Positions 1 through 12,167 are shown, numbered from the stretch's first letter. The stretch: 64,000 nucleotides of DNA from an uncultured Gammaproteobacteria bacterium (GCA_951812995.1 CATOTD010000005.1:62001-126000); one strand, 5' to 3'. The notes: generated from the letters alone by a model not told the origin. Numbers and translations are program-made.

Positions 1-2
1 GG

Positions 3-485
3 ATGCCTGGCGTTATCGCCGTCCTTTTGGGCGCAGGTGCAGACCCATACGCACGAGACGAGCATGGCTGGACCCCACTACACGGGGCATCAACCAGCGA
101 GTCGCCTGAGGTTATCGCCGCCCTTTTGAGCGCAGGTTCAGCCCCATACGCACAGAACAAGAATGGCCGAACTCCACTACACGAGGCAGCGTGGCGAAGC
201 AAGACACCTGGGGTTATCACTGTCCTTTTGGAGGTGGGTGCAGAAGTGAACGCACGGGACAAAGATGGCCAAACCCCATTGCACTTAGCAGCGGAGAACA
301 GCAGGACACCTGGGGTTATCACCGTCCTTTTGGACGCGGGTGCAGACGTGAATGCACGGGACAAGGATGGCCGAACCCCCTTTGACCTGATCCCCGAACG
401 GTCTTCGTTCGACAAGTTCCCTGGGCGGTCTTCGTTGCGAGACACCGATGTCTACCAACGGCTGAAAGGCACACAGTCCGACTAA
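3..485 (+). CDS. Ankyrin-repeat protein (C-terminal part; may extend off the left edge)
   Basis: About 4-5 repeats of the type 'TPGVITVLLDAGADVNARDKDGRTPLHLAA', canonical ANK consensus; the repeat is already in progress at base 1. Confidence 0.85.
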   Translation: MPGVIAVLLGAGADPYARDEHGWTPLHGASTSESPEVIAALLSAGSAPYAQNKNGRTPLHEAAWRSKTPGVITVLLEVGAEVNARDKDGQTPLHLAAENSRTPGVITVLLDAGADVNARDKDGRTPFDLIPERSSFDKFPGRSSLRDTDVYQRLKGTQSD

Positions 486-651
486 TGTGGAGGGCACTTG
501 AATTGATCATCGCGGCGGGCGGCGCTCCCGCGAAGCCGGTTCGCCGTTAAAACAGCGCACATCTTTTAAGAGAAACCCCGTTATTTTCATCGGCCGCCGA
601 TCAGCTTACCTAAAACGCCAAGGACTGAACCTTCACCCTGTTGAGAACTAC

Positions 652-1380
652 TCAGCTTTGGGGCACTTGATAGGATAGCACTCGGTCGGCAAGTCTGGAA
701 AATGGCAGGCTCTGTAGCCAGACATCCCCATGTCCTTGTAGCGTAGCAAGGAATAATCCCTCCCCGCCGAAAAACATTGATTTGAGGTTGCCCGCCCGTT
801 CTATGTTGTAGTGAATACCTTTAGTAAACGCGACAAGACAGCCAGTATCAACCTTTAGCGTTTCACCTTGCATTTTTCTTTTTATCACGGTGCCGCCAGC
901 ATGAACGAAAGCCATACCGTCCCCATTGAGCTTTTGCAAGATAAATCCTTCACCACCGAAAAAACCGGCAGCGAGTTTCTTGGTAAATGCAATACTGATT
1001 TTCGTCCCCAGCGCCGCGGCAAGAAATGCGTCCTTCTGACATAACAGTTCCCCCTCCAGGCTTGCAAGATCCATCGGCATGATCTTGCCGGGATAAGGTG
1101 ATGAAAACGCTACTTTTTTCTTCCCCTGTCCATTATTAGTAAAATGCGTGAGAAAAATTGACTCTCCAGTCAGTACCCGTTTTCCGACATTCAACAGCTT
1201 GTCCATGACACCTTTGTCAGGAGACGAGCCGTCACCCATTATTGCTTCAAACCCAATGCCATCCTCCATGTAATTCATCGCTCCGGCCTCAGCGATCACT
1301 GTTTCCATCGGATCAAGCTCAATCTCGACGATCTGCATATCGTCACCCATGATGGTGTAATCTATCTCGTGGCTTCTCAT
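652..1380 (-). CDS. TIGR00266/AIM24 family protein
   Basis: Full-length ORF with '[25 protein letters not shown]' and '[25 protein letters not shown]', typical of the TIGR00266 family. Confidence 0.85.
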   Translation of the reverse strand: MRSHEIDYTIMGDDMQIVEIELDPMETVIAEAGAMNYMEDGIGFEAIMGDGSSPDKGVMDKLLNVGKRVLTGESIFLTHFTNNGQGKKKVAFSSPYPGKIMPMDLASLEGELLCQKDAFLAAALGTKISIAFTKKLAAGFFGGEGFILQKLNGDGMAFVHAGGTVIKRKMQGETLKVDTGCLVAFTKGIHYNIERAGNLKSMFFGGEGLFLATLQGHGDVWLQSLPFSRLADRVLSYQVPQS

Positions 1381-1566
1381 AATTATCTCCTTAGTTTTTG
1401 TCCTATCGTTTCCAGTTTCAGATTTTACATAATTTATTGCCAGGCTACTTTTTTTGTATTCTCCTCATTCGACAAAGGGCAACACCGCTACAAAGAGTAT
1501 AAAACGTTATACTGATTTTGGTTTTTAATTGCGCTCTTGATGTTGTGCGATATGCTGTAATTAGCT

Positions 1567-2079
1567 ATGCTTTTGACTATGCGTTTAATCATTGGTTTGT
1601 TGATAGTGATCTTTGCCGTCTCGCCTGGTGCTGAGACGGTGTATAAAACTGTGGATAAAGAAGGCCGTATCATCTTCACAGACCGACCTTCCGAAGATTC
1701 AGAAACAATAAAACTTGATGAATTGCAGACCATCAAAAACCCTAACCCGATACAATATACACCAAGGCCAAAGCCACCTGCAGACAAAGGGCCGCCCTAT
1801 AAAACATTCATGGTTGCGGAACCCGCAGATGGGGCGGGGATCAGGCGTAATGACGGTAGTGTCCGCATTTCAGTAATACTTGAACCAGGACTGCGCTCGG
1901 GTCATAAAATTATCATTACGCTTGACGGCAAGGAAGTCTCGTCTGGTACAGCCAGCAGTGTTTCGCTCCAGAATATTGATCGTGGAACGCATAATATTAG
2001 CGCCCGCGTTATTGATGGCAATGCCGAAGAAATAATCTCAACAACAAGCCGTTTCTCGTTATTGCGTGCGTCATCATAA
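1567..2079 (+). CDS. DUF4124-domain protein, probable exported
   Basis: N-terminal hydrophobic segment followed by 'ETVYKTVDKEGRIIFTDRPSEDSETIKL', the DUF4124 signature. Confidence 0.8.
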   Translation: MLLTMRLIIGLLIVIFAVSPGAETVYKTVDKEGRIIFTDRPSEDSETIKLDELQTIKNPNPIQYTPRPKPPADKGPPYKTFMVAEPADGAGIRRNDGSVRISVILEPGLRSGHKIIITLDGKEVSSGTASSVSLQNIDRGTHNISARVIDGNAEEIISTTSRFSLLRASS

Positions 2080-2169
2080 AATATCTATAACGGCACTGTC
2101 TTGCATAACTGGTAGATGAATAACGTACTAAAAAACTGGCTGGATGTTGCTACTAACGGGTTTTAAAGA

Positions 2170-3201
<1,032 letters not shown>

Positions 3202-3252
3202 TCAGGCTTAAGGCCTCGGTAAGTGTAACGTAGCAATAATACATTATCTTCT

Positions 3253-4083
3253 ATGGATGGAGTGACTCAATTTCAGCACTGGTTACTTGAAAATGAAGCG
3301 ATACTGAGATCGTCTGCTTTCGTAATCCTGATCTTGATATTTGTAGCGCTGGAAAAACGCAAACCGGCGCGGTTGCCTGATAAAACTCACCGCTATCGGC
3401 GCTTAAACAATTTTTTATTGCTGGGGCTGAATATTATGACTGTTCGTCTATTGTTGCCGTTAGCCCTATTTGATGTCGCACTTTTTGCCGCGGAAAATAA
3501 AATCGGTTTTTTTAATATCTTGCCTATACCGTTATATTTGAATGTAATTTTGACATTCATTATTTTTGATCTGATGATTTACATACAACATGTCATCACC
3601 CATAAGGTTGGTTTTCTCTGGCGGATCCATCGCGTACACCACGCCGATATTGAGGTTGATGTCACAACAGGTATTCGTTTTCATCCGTTTGAAATAGTAC
3701 TTTCTCTGCTCTATAAAATGAGCCTGGTGGTGGTGATGGGGCCGGTTGCGTTTGCGATTGTTCTCTACGAGATCATGCTCAATGGGGCGGCATTGTTTAC
3801 CCATAGTAATATTGTACTGCATAAAAAAATTGAGCGTGGGCTGAGACGTTTTTTTGTAACACCCGCGATGCATCGTATACATCATTCTGCAATCAAACAG
3901 GAAACAGATAGTAATTTTGGTAATATACTTTCTCTTTGGGACAAATTATTTAAAACCTATCGTGCTGTACCAGCGATGGGGTATGATAAAATGCGTATCG
4001 GGCTGGCAGAATTTAGGCAGCCCGCATCGGATAAAATTGTGGCATTATTGAAAATCCCATTTACAACAGCAGGTAAATTATGA
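3253..4083 (+). CDS. Sterol desaturase / fatty acid hydroxylase family membrane protein
   Basis: Histidine clusters 'HRVHHAD', 'RFHPFE', 'HRIHHSAIKQETDSNFGN' in a multi-TM context. Confidence 0.9.
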   Translation: MDGVTQFQHWLLENEAILRSSAFVILILIFVALEKRKPARLPDKTHRYRRLNNFLLLGLNIMTVRLLLPLALFDVALFAAENKIGFFNILPIPLYLNVILTFIIFDLMIYIQHVITHKVGFLWRIHRVHHADIEVDVTTGIRFHPFEIVLSLLYKMSLVVVMGPVAFAIVLYEIMLNGAALFTHSNIVLHKKIERGLRRFFVTPAMHRIHHSAIKQETDSNFGNILSLWDKLFKTYRAVPAMGYDKMRIGLAEFRQPASDKIVALLKIPFTTAGKL

Positions 4084-4946
4084 CGGCAAAAATAATAGAT
4101 GGAAAAAAAGTATCTGGCATCGTTCGCGAAGAATGGAAAGTTAGAGCCGATAGATTAAAGAAAAAAGGCATATTGCCGGGACTGGCCGTTATTATTATCG
4201 GCGATAACCCGGCCTCAAAGCTCTATGTTAATAATAAAATCAAGGCTTGCCATGAAGTCGGGCTACATTCCGAAGTGCATGATCTACCAAACGATATTTC
4301 TGCCGAGGCGTTGCTTGATTTAATTGAAAAATTAAACGAATTAAAAACAATTAATGGCATATTGGTACAGCTACCGTTGCCTGATCATATTGATGACAGC
4401 AAGGTATTGGGAACCATCAAAAAAGATAAGGATGTTGATGGTTTCCATCTCTACAACGTTGGCGCATTGATGACGGGAAATGCAGTATTTCCACCTTGTA
4501 CGCCGTTTGGCGTAATGCGCATGTTAGCCTATTATAACGTGCCCATCGCTGGACAACATGCTGTCATCGTCGGGCGCAGTAATATTGTCGGTAAGCCTAT
4601 GGCGATAATGCTGTTGCAAGAAGATGCAACCGTGACCGTCTGTACTTCAAAGACCAAGGACCTGGAAAAACATACGGCTAATGCGGATATTTTAGTCGTT
4701 GCAACTGGCAGACCAGCCATGATCAAGGCGGCACATGTTAAACCAGGTGCTGTGGTAATAGACGTTGGCATAAACAAACTCGAAAGTGGCAAACTGGTCG
4801 GCGATGTTGACTTTGAAGGCGTAAAGGACGTGGCCAGTCTGATCACACCTGTTCCAGGTGGTGTCGGCCCCATGACGATTACTATGTTGGTTGCGAATAC
4901 GGTTATAGCTGCTGAAAGAGACAGTGGTTATGCCCCAGATGACTAA
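4080..4946 (+). CDS. folD: Bifunctional methylenetetrahydrofolate dehydrogenase/cyclohydrolase
   Basis: 'GILVQLPLPDHID', 'DKDVDGFH', 'VIVGRSNIVGKPMA', 'TPVPGGVGPMTI'. Confidence 0.97.
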   Translation: MTAKIIDGKKVSGIVREEWKVRADRLKKKGILPGLAVIIIGDNPASKLYVNNKIKACHEVGLHSEVHDLPNDISAEALLDLIEKLNELKTINGILVQLPLPDHIDDSKVLGTIKKDKDVDGFHLYNVGALMTGNAVFPPCTPFGVMRMLAYYNVPIAGQHAVIVGRSNIVGKPMAIMLLQEDATVTVCTSKTKDLEKHTANADILVVATGRPAMIKAAHVKPGAVVIDVGINKLESGKLVGDVDFEGVKDVASLITPVPGGVGPMTITMLVANTVIAAERDSGYAPDD

Positions 4947-5006
4947 ACCCCCTTTGTTTTTTTAACCCTGAAGGCAGGCCGTTGCATCACCTTGGCTTGC
5001 TTTTCA

Positions 5007-6378
5007 GAGTTATAACCGGATCTGGTGTCTGAATAGGTTGAAGTATGCGGCGTGCCTTGCTGAAATCGGTTTTGTCTAGCAATCGAAAGTAGCAAGAGGA
5101 GCACGCCACACATGACAAACAATACTGTGATTGATCTGGGTACACCAGAGGGCATTGATCCACTGACAGAACTAATCAAATCGGGTGCGAGGCAGTTAAT
5201 CACCGAAGCTGTCCAGGCAGAGCCAGATGCGTTGATGAGGCAGTATGATGATCAAAAAAAGACTGACGGATACCAGCGCGTTGTCCGCAGTGGCCATCAT
5301 CCAGAACGAGAGATCATCATCGGGGTTGGCAAGGTCAGCGTCGAGGTGCCCAATATCCGTAGCCGTGAAGGTACGCCAGAGAGCTTTCAATCTTTGCTTG
5401 TACCGCCCTACATCCGGCGCACAGCGACCCTGGATGCGGCGATTCCCTGGCTTTATTTGAAGGGTGTTTCGAGTGGTCAGATGCAAAGTGCACTGGAAGC
5501 GATTGTCGGACTGGAGGCTAAAGGGCTGTCGGCCAATGTCGTGGGTTGTTTGAAACGGCAATGGGAAGCTACATACAAGCAATGGTGTACACGTTCCGTG
5601 TCTAATGAATGGGTCTATATCTGGACTGATGGCATCTACAGTGGTCTTCGAGGTGACGATGGTTGATTGTGTTGCCTGGTCATCATCGGCGTGAACAGTC
5701 GCGGTCAGAAGCATTTTATGTCGATTGAAGAGGGTGTCAGGGAATCGAAACAGCGCTGGCGAGCAGTGTTGTTGTCGTTGCAACAAAGAGGCTTGGGTCA
5801 GCCCCAAAGCTGGCCATTGGCGATGGTGCTTTGGGTTTCTGGGCAGCCCTTGAGGCAGTGTATCCAGAGACTGATGTGCAACGTTGCTGGATGCACAAGA
5901 CCGGCAATGTGCTGAACTATCTGCCGAAGTCTGTTCAGGAGAAAGCAAAGCAGGGTCTGGATGGCAGAGGGCCGCGTTGACGCAGAGCAGGTGTTCGATG
6001 CATTTGAGGAACGTTTCGGCGCAAAGTATCCCAAGGCAGTGGCATGCTTATCGAAAGACCGTGATGCGTTGCTGGCATTTTATGACTTTCCAGCAGAGCA
6101 CTGGAGCCACATCAGGACAACGAATGTCACCCCGTCGAGCTTTGCGACAATCCGGCATAGAACACGCCAGGCTAAAGGTTGTGTCACGCGGAATACGATG
6201 CTGACGATGATCTGCAAGATGGGATTATGCGCCGAAGATTCCTGGCGCAAACTGAGGAGCTTCAGACACCTGGCCAAGGTGATTGGAGGCGTGAAGCTTA
6301 AAGATGGAATCGAGGTGAACGAGGACGACAAGGCAGCCGCATGATCAACTTGTCAGACACTACTTTTGACAATAACTC
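5007..6378 (+). mobile_element. IS256-family insertion sequence, type a, degenerate
   Basis: Imperfect terminal inverted repeats read by eye: left GAGTTATaacCggatctgGTGTCTGA, right (reverse complement) GAGTTATtgtCaaaagtaGTGTCTGA; encloses mutator-type transposase fragments. Confidence 0.85.
5112..6344 (+). pseudogene. IS256-family transposase, broken by an in-frame TGA (5664-5666) and downstream frameshift
   Basis: Fragments 5112-5666, 5667-5915 (same frame), then 'FEERFGAKYPKAVACLSKDRDALLAFYDFPAEHWSHIRTTN' in another frame (5961-6344). Confidence 0.9.
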
Positions 6379-6494
6379 AAGAAAAGTATGCCCCGTGAAA
6401 AGTTTACTCGGCAATTTTATTGACCTAGCCACTGAAGCGATCTATTGCTTTTACTAATATTGAAAGGTTAAGTTCGGCCATCTATCATTACCGT

Positions 6495-6725
6495 ATGGAC
6501 ATGATCACGTTTTTAAATAAACATCCGGTGTTAGGGGCCTTTTCATCGGGATGTGGGTTGCCACCTGGCCAGCAACCATCGCAACCTATAGTTGCCACCT
6601 GGTGGATTTGGCAAGCTGGACTTGATTTTGAGATGGCATTCATGTTTGGTCTCTGTGTAGGTGGCCTGGTGTTTATAGCCTTCTGGCCTATCCAATTTAT
6701 TTGGGATATCTGGCACGATTATTAA
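6495..6725 (+). CDS. Small hypothetical protein with C-terminal hydrophobic segment
   Basis: 76-aa ORF; 'MAFMFGLCVGGLVFIAFWPIQFIWDIW' predicted membrane helix; no recognised family. Confidence 0.4.
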   Translation: MDMITFLNKHPVLGAFSSGCGLPPGQQPSQPIVATWWIWQAGLDFEMAFMFGLCVGGLVFIAFWPIQFIWDIWHDY

Positions 6726-6830
6726 AACCGCCGCGCTCAACGGCTAGTGAGTGATACGCCAGCTGTTTCTCTAAAACCAAGCCCTTCACTCTCGAGGGTT
6801 GCCAATTATTCACAGCCCGTTATACCCTTA

Positions 6831-8000
6831 AGGAACCTCTGATTAATTAAGGATTTTCAAGCAAGTGGGCATCACTGTGCTCGATAGTAGCGAGCATTGA
6901 ACGTCTTGCTCATTACTCTCTTTCATTTCTCTTGTCCCGGCCTACTGTTTTCAGCTATCGTCCCTATTCCAGGCGTACTAAGCCACTGATAGCCGTAATA
7001 ATTGTTTCTTTGATAGCATAAGATTAATCAGGGCACAGTGGGCAAACAGGTGGTTCGCATTCTTGCCTGGCCCTTTGAATCTGACTTTGGTAAATCCATA
7101 TTGTCGCTACATGATATGAAAGACATGCTCAACCTTGGCACGGACTTTGGATTTGTGCCGGTTTTTAGCCTTGTCCTGTTCGGTCAGTTTGCGGTGACGT
7201 GAGCCTTTGACCTGGGTGTAGTCTTTTGCCTTGGGGTCATTATCCTTGAGTACGGATTGCTGACCCGCATAGGCACTATCTCCCCAAAGACGGGTCTCTT
7301 CTCCATGCAGTAGGTCTCCAAGTACCTGTGAGTCGTGGACATTGGCTGGTGTGGCAACAACAGAGTGTATCAGTTTGGTTTTGCTATCCACACCGATGTG
7401 TGCCTTCATGCCAAAGTACCATGGCTTGCCTTTTTTGGTCTGATGCCTATCAGGGTCACGGGTGTTGCTTTTGTTCTTGGTGGCGGTAGGCGCATTGATG
7501 ATGGTCGCATCAACAATAGTGCCTTTGGATACTTTCATGCCGTTTTCCTCCAGATAGACGGCAACAGCATCAAACAGGGCAACTCCGAGCTTGTTCTCCT
7601 CCAGTAGATGACGGCATTGACAGCGGGTGGTTGCATCTGGCACGGGTTCCTGACCTAAGTCTATCTGGGCAAAACACCGCATGGCAGGTGTGTCATATAA
7701 AGCCGCTTCTGTGGCAGGATCAGATAAGGCAAACCAGTGTTGCAGGAAGTAGATTCTCAGCATGCGTTCCAGGCCCACCGGACGGCGACCAGCAGGGGTT
7801 GGGGTAATGAGGCTCAATTACTGCAGTCAGCGCTTGCCAGGGAATGAGCTGATTCATCTCTTCGAGAAATATCTCTTTGCGTGTCTGCTTGCGGTATTTC
7901 TCGAATCCAGATACTGCCAGGCTTTTTTGTTGCATCTTTTGACCCTCCACTTAAAACATTGCGGTATTATCGTAGATTATGGCATTAATCAGAGGTTCCT
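6831..8000 (-). mobile_element. IS5-family insertion sequence (type b, copy 1), transposase frameshifted and C-terminally truncated
   Basis: Inverted ends AGGAACCTCTGATTAAT / ATTAATCAGAGGTTCCT flanked by TA; ORFs 7107-7817 and 7720-7950 are one transposase in two frames. Confidence 0.9.
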
Positions 8001-8027
8001 TAGAAAATACAATCAAGAAGGATAACA

Positions 8028-8581
8028 ATGCCCCATAATGATATTAATAAAACACTCTCAAACATCCTCAAAAAATATCAAGGCAACTTCTGCGATAAGG
8101 TTTATGTAGATGATTATGACTCTACAGATATTTTGATGGAAGCCTTTGGCATCACGCAAGATTTGAAGCGTGAAAACAAACAATTTTGGGGAAGACAACT
8201 AGGAATGTGTTGGCAACTTCTGGTAGTAGAGCTTTGCAAAAATACATGCTCTGACTTCAGTGGTGCTCTAAGATTCAGCGGCGACGAACCTTGCGACTTG
8301 GTCCTCGGAAAAGATGCTATTGACACAAAATATAGAGTAGGTTCTGGAGACTCTGGAACTTTGAAGAAATTCAAAAATTATGGATTACTTTTAAAAAGAA
8401 AAAGATTATCGGCCTGTGTTTCTATTTCTTCGAGAAGATAATCTTCCGGCTGCAATAACAGCTTGCCAAGCAGGCGGATAGTCTGTTTTCAATGGAATGG
8501 AAACATTCGAATATTTAAAGAATAATACAGGTTTTGATTTGTATGAATGGCTTTGCTTACAAAGAGATCAAAAAACATTCT
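8028..8581 (+). pseudogene. Type II restriction endonuclease, possibly ApaLI-like, broken by frameshift and TAG
   Basis: ORF 8028-8441 ends near an A-rich run (about 8392-8404); reading on in another frame gives 'KDYRPVFLFLREDNLPAAITACQAGG*SVFNGMETFEYLKNNTGFDLYEWLCLQRDQKTFFISRG', directly upstream of a methyltransferase. Confidence 0.6.
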
Positions 8582-9527
8582 TTATCAGCAGGGGTTAAAT
8601 ATGAATTATTTAGATCAAATAATCTTAGGTGACTACACATCCATAATGTCTGAGATACCTAATAAATCAATTGCGGCATGTATCACCGATCCACCATATA
8701 ACTATGAATTTATTGGTCGAAAGTGGAATTATAAGGAGATCAATAGGCGGATAGAGAGAGTCAAAGACAGTAATACCTTAGTTAAAAATATACCATATGG
8801 CAGTGGACTGGCTGGTGGGGTGCGCAATACTAGATGGTACGAAAGAAATCAGGAAAATACTATTGAATACACTAATTGGTGTAAACAATGGGGCCGAAAA
8901 TTATTTAGAGTGTGTAAGCATGGCACTCCTGTTGCTGTGTTTAATAGCACTAGGACAGCGGCACATGTTCAAGTTGCTCTAGAATATGCCGGATTTTATA
9001 CGCGGGATGTTTTAGTTTACCGAAGGCATTCTGGTATTCCAAAAGGGCTAAACCTCAAAAGTAAACTTGAAACAATGAACCATCCTGATGCGAAAAAATG
9101 GGATGGCTGGCATACGTGTTTTAGGAATGAGTGGGAATCAATTGTGTTGGTTCAAAAGCCACTCCTTAACAACTATTGGGAAACACTTCAAAAAACTGGA
9201 GTTGGCGTATTTAAGACAATCAACGAAGACGGATCTTTTCAGTCAAATATTCTCGAAGGCTATTATAATAAATACGAAAAGAAATTTGCACACTGTACCG
9301 TCAAGCCACTAGAACTAATAAAAAAATTAATACTTACATTAGTCCCAAAATCCAAAGATAATATTGTGTTAGATCCTTTCGCTGGAAGCGGAACAACATT
9401 AGTCGCAACTCAACAGCTTGGCTATCATTTTACTGGAATTGAAATAGAAACTGAATATGTAGAAATAATAAAAGAGCGCTTGTCAGATAGCTATCAGCTT
9501 ACGCTTGAATTCAAAGCTGGCACATAA
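8547..9527 (+). CDS. Site-specific DNA methyltransferase (N6-adenine/N4-cytosine type); start possibly about 8601
   Basis: 'ITDPPYNYEF' (motif IV) near the N-terminus and 'VLDPFAGSGTTLVATQQLGYHFTGIEIE' (motif I) near the C-terminus. Confidence 0.93.
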   Translation: MALLTKRSKNILYQQGLNMNYLDQIILGDYTSIMSEIPNKSIAACITDPPYNYEFIGRKWNYKEINRRIERVKDSNTLVKNIPYGSGLAGGVRNTRWYERNQENTIEYTNWCKQWGRKLFRVCKHGTPVAVFNSTRTAAHVQVALEYAGFYTRDVLVYRRHSGIPKGLNLKSKLETMNHPDAKKWDGWHTCFRNEWESIVLVQKPLLNNYWETLQKTGVGVFKTINEDGSFQSNILEGYYNKYEKKFAHCTVKPLELIKKLILTLVPKSKDNIVLDPFAGSGTTLVATQQLGYHFTGIEIETEYVEIIKERLSDSYQLTLEFKAGT

Positions 9528-9542
9528 CAAGGCACGCCCGCA

Positions 9543-9758
9543 ATGATGAAGAGGACTACCTTGATGGCATCCATGTCACCCGTTGCCAACGCCTATGTTC
9601 ATGAAAGCCAATACTTGGTTTCATTGCTTGATGAGCTTGAGGCGGGTGTAGCGTTGCTCACCGATAAAAGCTATGCCAGTGCTACCAACCGTGACTCACT
9701 GAAGGAGAGCGGTCTTGAGGCTGAAATCAACATCTATAATAATCCCTCTAAATATTAA
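9543..9758 (+). pseudogene. IS4/IS5-type transposase fragment
   Basis: 'VHESQYLVSLLDELEAGVALLTDKSYASATNRDSLKE' matches the DDE transposase core; ends absent. Confidence 0.75.
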
Positions 9759-9929
9759 GGGGATTAACACTGTACCAATGTTGCGTAAATAGGCGCTAGC
9801 ATTGCGGATATGTGGAAATGCAACATCAATCACAGTGTTGGTTGTGGGTAAGCGCGTTTTTTAATCACGCCGTAGCAAACTTTTAACGCAATATGCTATG
9901 CTGAAAAATCGAAATTACTTCATAGTTTC

Positions 9930-10664
9930 ATGTTTATTACAGAGCCAAGAATGACCGAGGATAACAATATTGACTTAGGCGAGCTGGAGAAGTTTTCCGC
10001 TAAAGCTGATCAATGGTGGGAGCCTGAGGGTGAATTTAAAATCTTGCATGATATAAACCCAACGCGATTAAGTTTTATCAAGCAACATACCGCACTGAAT
10101 AATGCCCGACTTCTGGATATCGGTTGTGGCGGCGGCATACTGGCAGAAGCCATGGCACAACAAGGCGCTATCGTCACGGGGCTTGATGCAAGTAAAGAAA
10201 ACATCGCCAGCGCCCATCAACACGCCACTGACAACAATATTAATATCGACTATGTGGTTAATACGGCAGAATTTTTTGCGCAAGATCATGCTAGCTACTT
10301 TGATGTAATCACTTGCATGGAATTGCTAGAGCATGTGCCTTATCCCATCTCCATAATCGAGGCGTGTCGTAACATGATTAAACCCGGCGGTCATGTTATA
10401 TTTTCTACGTTAAATCGAAATATTAAAACCTATTTATTTGCTGTATTAGCCGGCGAATACCTCTTGCAACGACTGCCAAAAGGCACCCATCGATATGAAA
10501 AATTTATTCGCCCTTCCGAATTATTTACCTGGTGCAAAGATAACAGTCTTGAGATGAACGATTTGGCTGGTATGCAATACAATCCCTTTTCAGGCCATTG
10601 TTCGTTAAACACACGCCCTGATGTCAATTATCTGCTCGATACCATAGCGACAACACATACATGA
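9930..10664 (+). CDS. ubiG: Ubiquinone biosynthesis O-methyltransferase
   Basis: 'KADQWWEPEGEFKILHDINPTRL', 'LLDIGCGGGILAEAMA', 'MELLEHVP'. Confidence 0.95.
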   Translation: MFITEPRMTEDNNIDLGELEKFSAKADQWWEPEGEFKILHDINPTRLSFIKQHTALNNARLLDIGCGGGILAEAMAQQGAIVTGLDASKENIASAHQHATDNNINIDYVVNTAEFFAQDHASYFDVITCMELLEHVPYPISIIEACRNMIKPGGHVIFSTLNRNIKTYLFAVLAGEYLLQRLPKGTHRYEKFIRPSELFTWCKDNSLEMNDLAGMQYNPFSGHCSLNTRPDVNYLLDTIATTHT

Positions 10665-11323
10665 TCAAGCACGTCTTGTTTGATCTTGATGGCACCCTGG
10701 CAGATACCGCGGGTGATCTTGCGAATGCGCTGAATGCCATTCGTCTAAAATATGATTTACCTGCATTACCAAAAGCACTGATTCGACCGACTGTCTCACT
10801 CGGAGCCAATGCCATGATCAAACTCGCCTTCGGCCTGGAAGAGAACGATACCGGTTTTGATGCTGCTCGTGATGCATTTCTGCATCATTATCGGCGCAAT
10901 ATTGCACAAGAAACACGCCTCTTTAATGGCATTGAAACAGTATTACAGACACTTGAAAAAAACCATACACCCTGGGGTATCGTCACCAACAAGGCGGCCT
11001 GGTTGACAGACCCATTGCTGGCTGCAATGTCGCTTGATAAACGGGCTGCATGTGTTGTCAGCGGCGATTCACTCGCGCATCGCAAACCCCACCCGGCCCC
11101 AATACTCCACGCATGTAAGCTGATGCAATCAGATCCCGCTACAACTGCATACATTGGTGATGCACAATGTGATATTGAAGCGGGTCGTCGCGCTGGCACC
11201 AAGACGCTTGTAGCACTGTACGGTTATATCGATGCAGAAGCTAATCCTGCTAGCTGGGGTGCCGATGGGATGGTGTCGGCTCCGAACGAAATAAATGACA
11301 AACTTAGTGAACTCAGTCACTAA
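10661..11323 (+). CDS. HAD-family phosphatase (phosphoglycolate phosphatase / MupP-like)
   Basis: 'VLFDLDGTLADTAGDL', 'GIVTNKAAWL', 'YIGDAQCDIEAGRRAGTKT'; overlaps the ubiG stop, as in ubiG-mupP neighbourhoods. Confidence 0.85.
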   Translation: MIKHVLFDLDGTLADTAGDLANALNAIRLKYDLPALPKALIRPTVSLGANAMIKLAFGLEENDTGFDAARDAFLHHYRRNIAQETRLFNGIETVLQTLEKNHTPWGIVTNKAAWLTDPLLAAMSLDKRAACVVSGDSLAHRKPHPAPILHACKLMQSDPATTAYIGDAQCDIEAGRRAGTKTLVALYGYIDAEANPASWGADGMVSAPNEINDKLSELSH

Positions 11324-12167
11324 AAATTCTACAGCGCTTGCTTATTGTACCAACAAAGCGACTCCAGAAGGTTCTAATCTCTACTATGCAACGCTATTTA
11401 CACAGAAAAAAAACAAACCCATTATTATCGGGTTGCATGCTTTTTTGAGCGAACTGGCAAATATCATTCAGACATGTTCTGATCCTGGTATTGCGCGAAT
11501 CAAGCTACATTGGTGGCAAGAGGAGATCGAACGTCTATTCCAACAAGAACCGCGTCACCCAGTCACGCAATATTTGAATGAATATATCTCGTTTGAACAA
11601 CAAACAAAATTAGCATTCAAGTCCATCATTACTAATTTTGAAGCGTTTATATTTATTGATCCTGTTAATACCCTGGACAATATTCTGAGCTTATACCATG
11701 CAACAGCAGGCGCATTATGGCATCAGTGCGCGTTGCAACGCAAAGCATCAACAGCGGGTAATACTATAAGTAATTTACGTGATATGGGTGCGGTCTATCA
11801 ATATATGCAATGTTTACAAGATCCAAAAACCTACATCACACAAACGCGCTACATCATTCCAGAAAATATTATCAAGCGCGATACATTGCTTGATATAAAA
11901 TCAGGTTTGACTATGAGCGCGGTCGATCAAAACACTATTTTTACACCCCTGCTACAGGATTTAATAACAAGGCTCGAAAAAATTTATACCGGCCTGCAAG
12001 TTGGCGACAATCTCTGTCATCAACACAGCTTGATATTAAACCGTCTGGCATATAAGACCTGCGAGGAAATTCTTAATGATGGCTGTCAACTGCTAAATAT
12101 GAGTACCCGTCTAACGCCACTCAGAAAACTCTGGATAGCCTGGCGGGCGCGGGTCGGGCGGGGCTGA
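11295..12167 (+). CDS. Squalene/phytoene synthase family protein
   Basis: 'ARIKLHWWQEEIERLF', 'DNILSLYHATAGALWHQCAL' resemble the squalene/phytoene synthase family. Confidence 0.75.
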   Translation: MTNLVNSVTKNSTALAYCTNKATPEGSNLYYATLFTQKKNKPIIIGLHAFLSELANIIQTCSDPGIARIKLHWWQEEIERLFQQEPRHPVTQYLNEYISFEQQTKLAFKSIITNFEAFIFIDPVNTLDNILSLYHATAGALWHQCALQRKASTAGNTISNLRDMGAVYQYMQCLQDPKTYITQTRYIIPENIIKRDTLLDIKSGLTMSAVDQNTIFTPLLQDLITRLEKIYTGLQVGDNLCHQHSLILNRLAYKTCEEILNDGCQLLNMSTRLTPLRKLWIAWRARVGRG

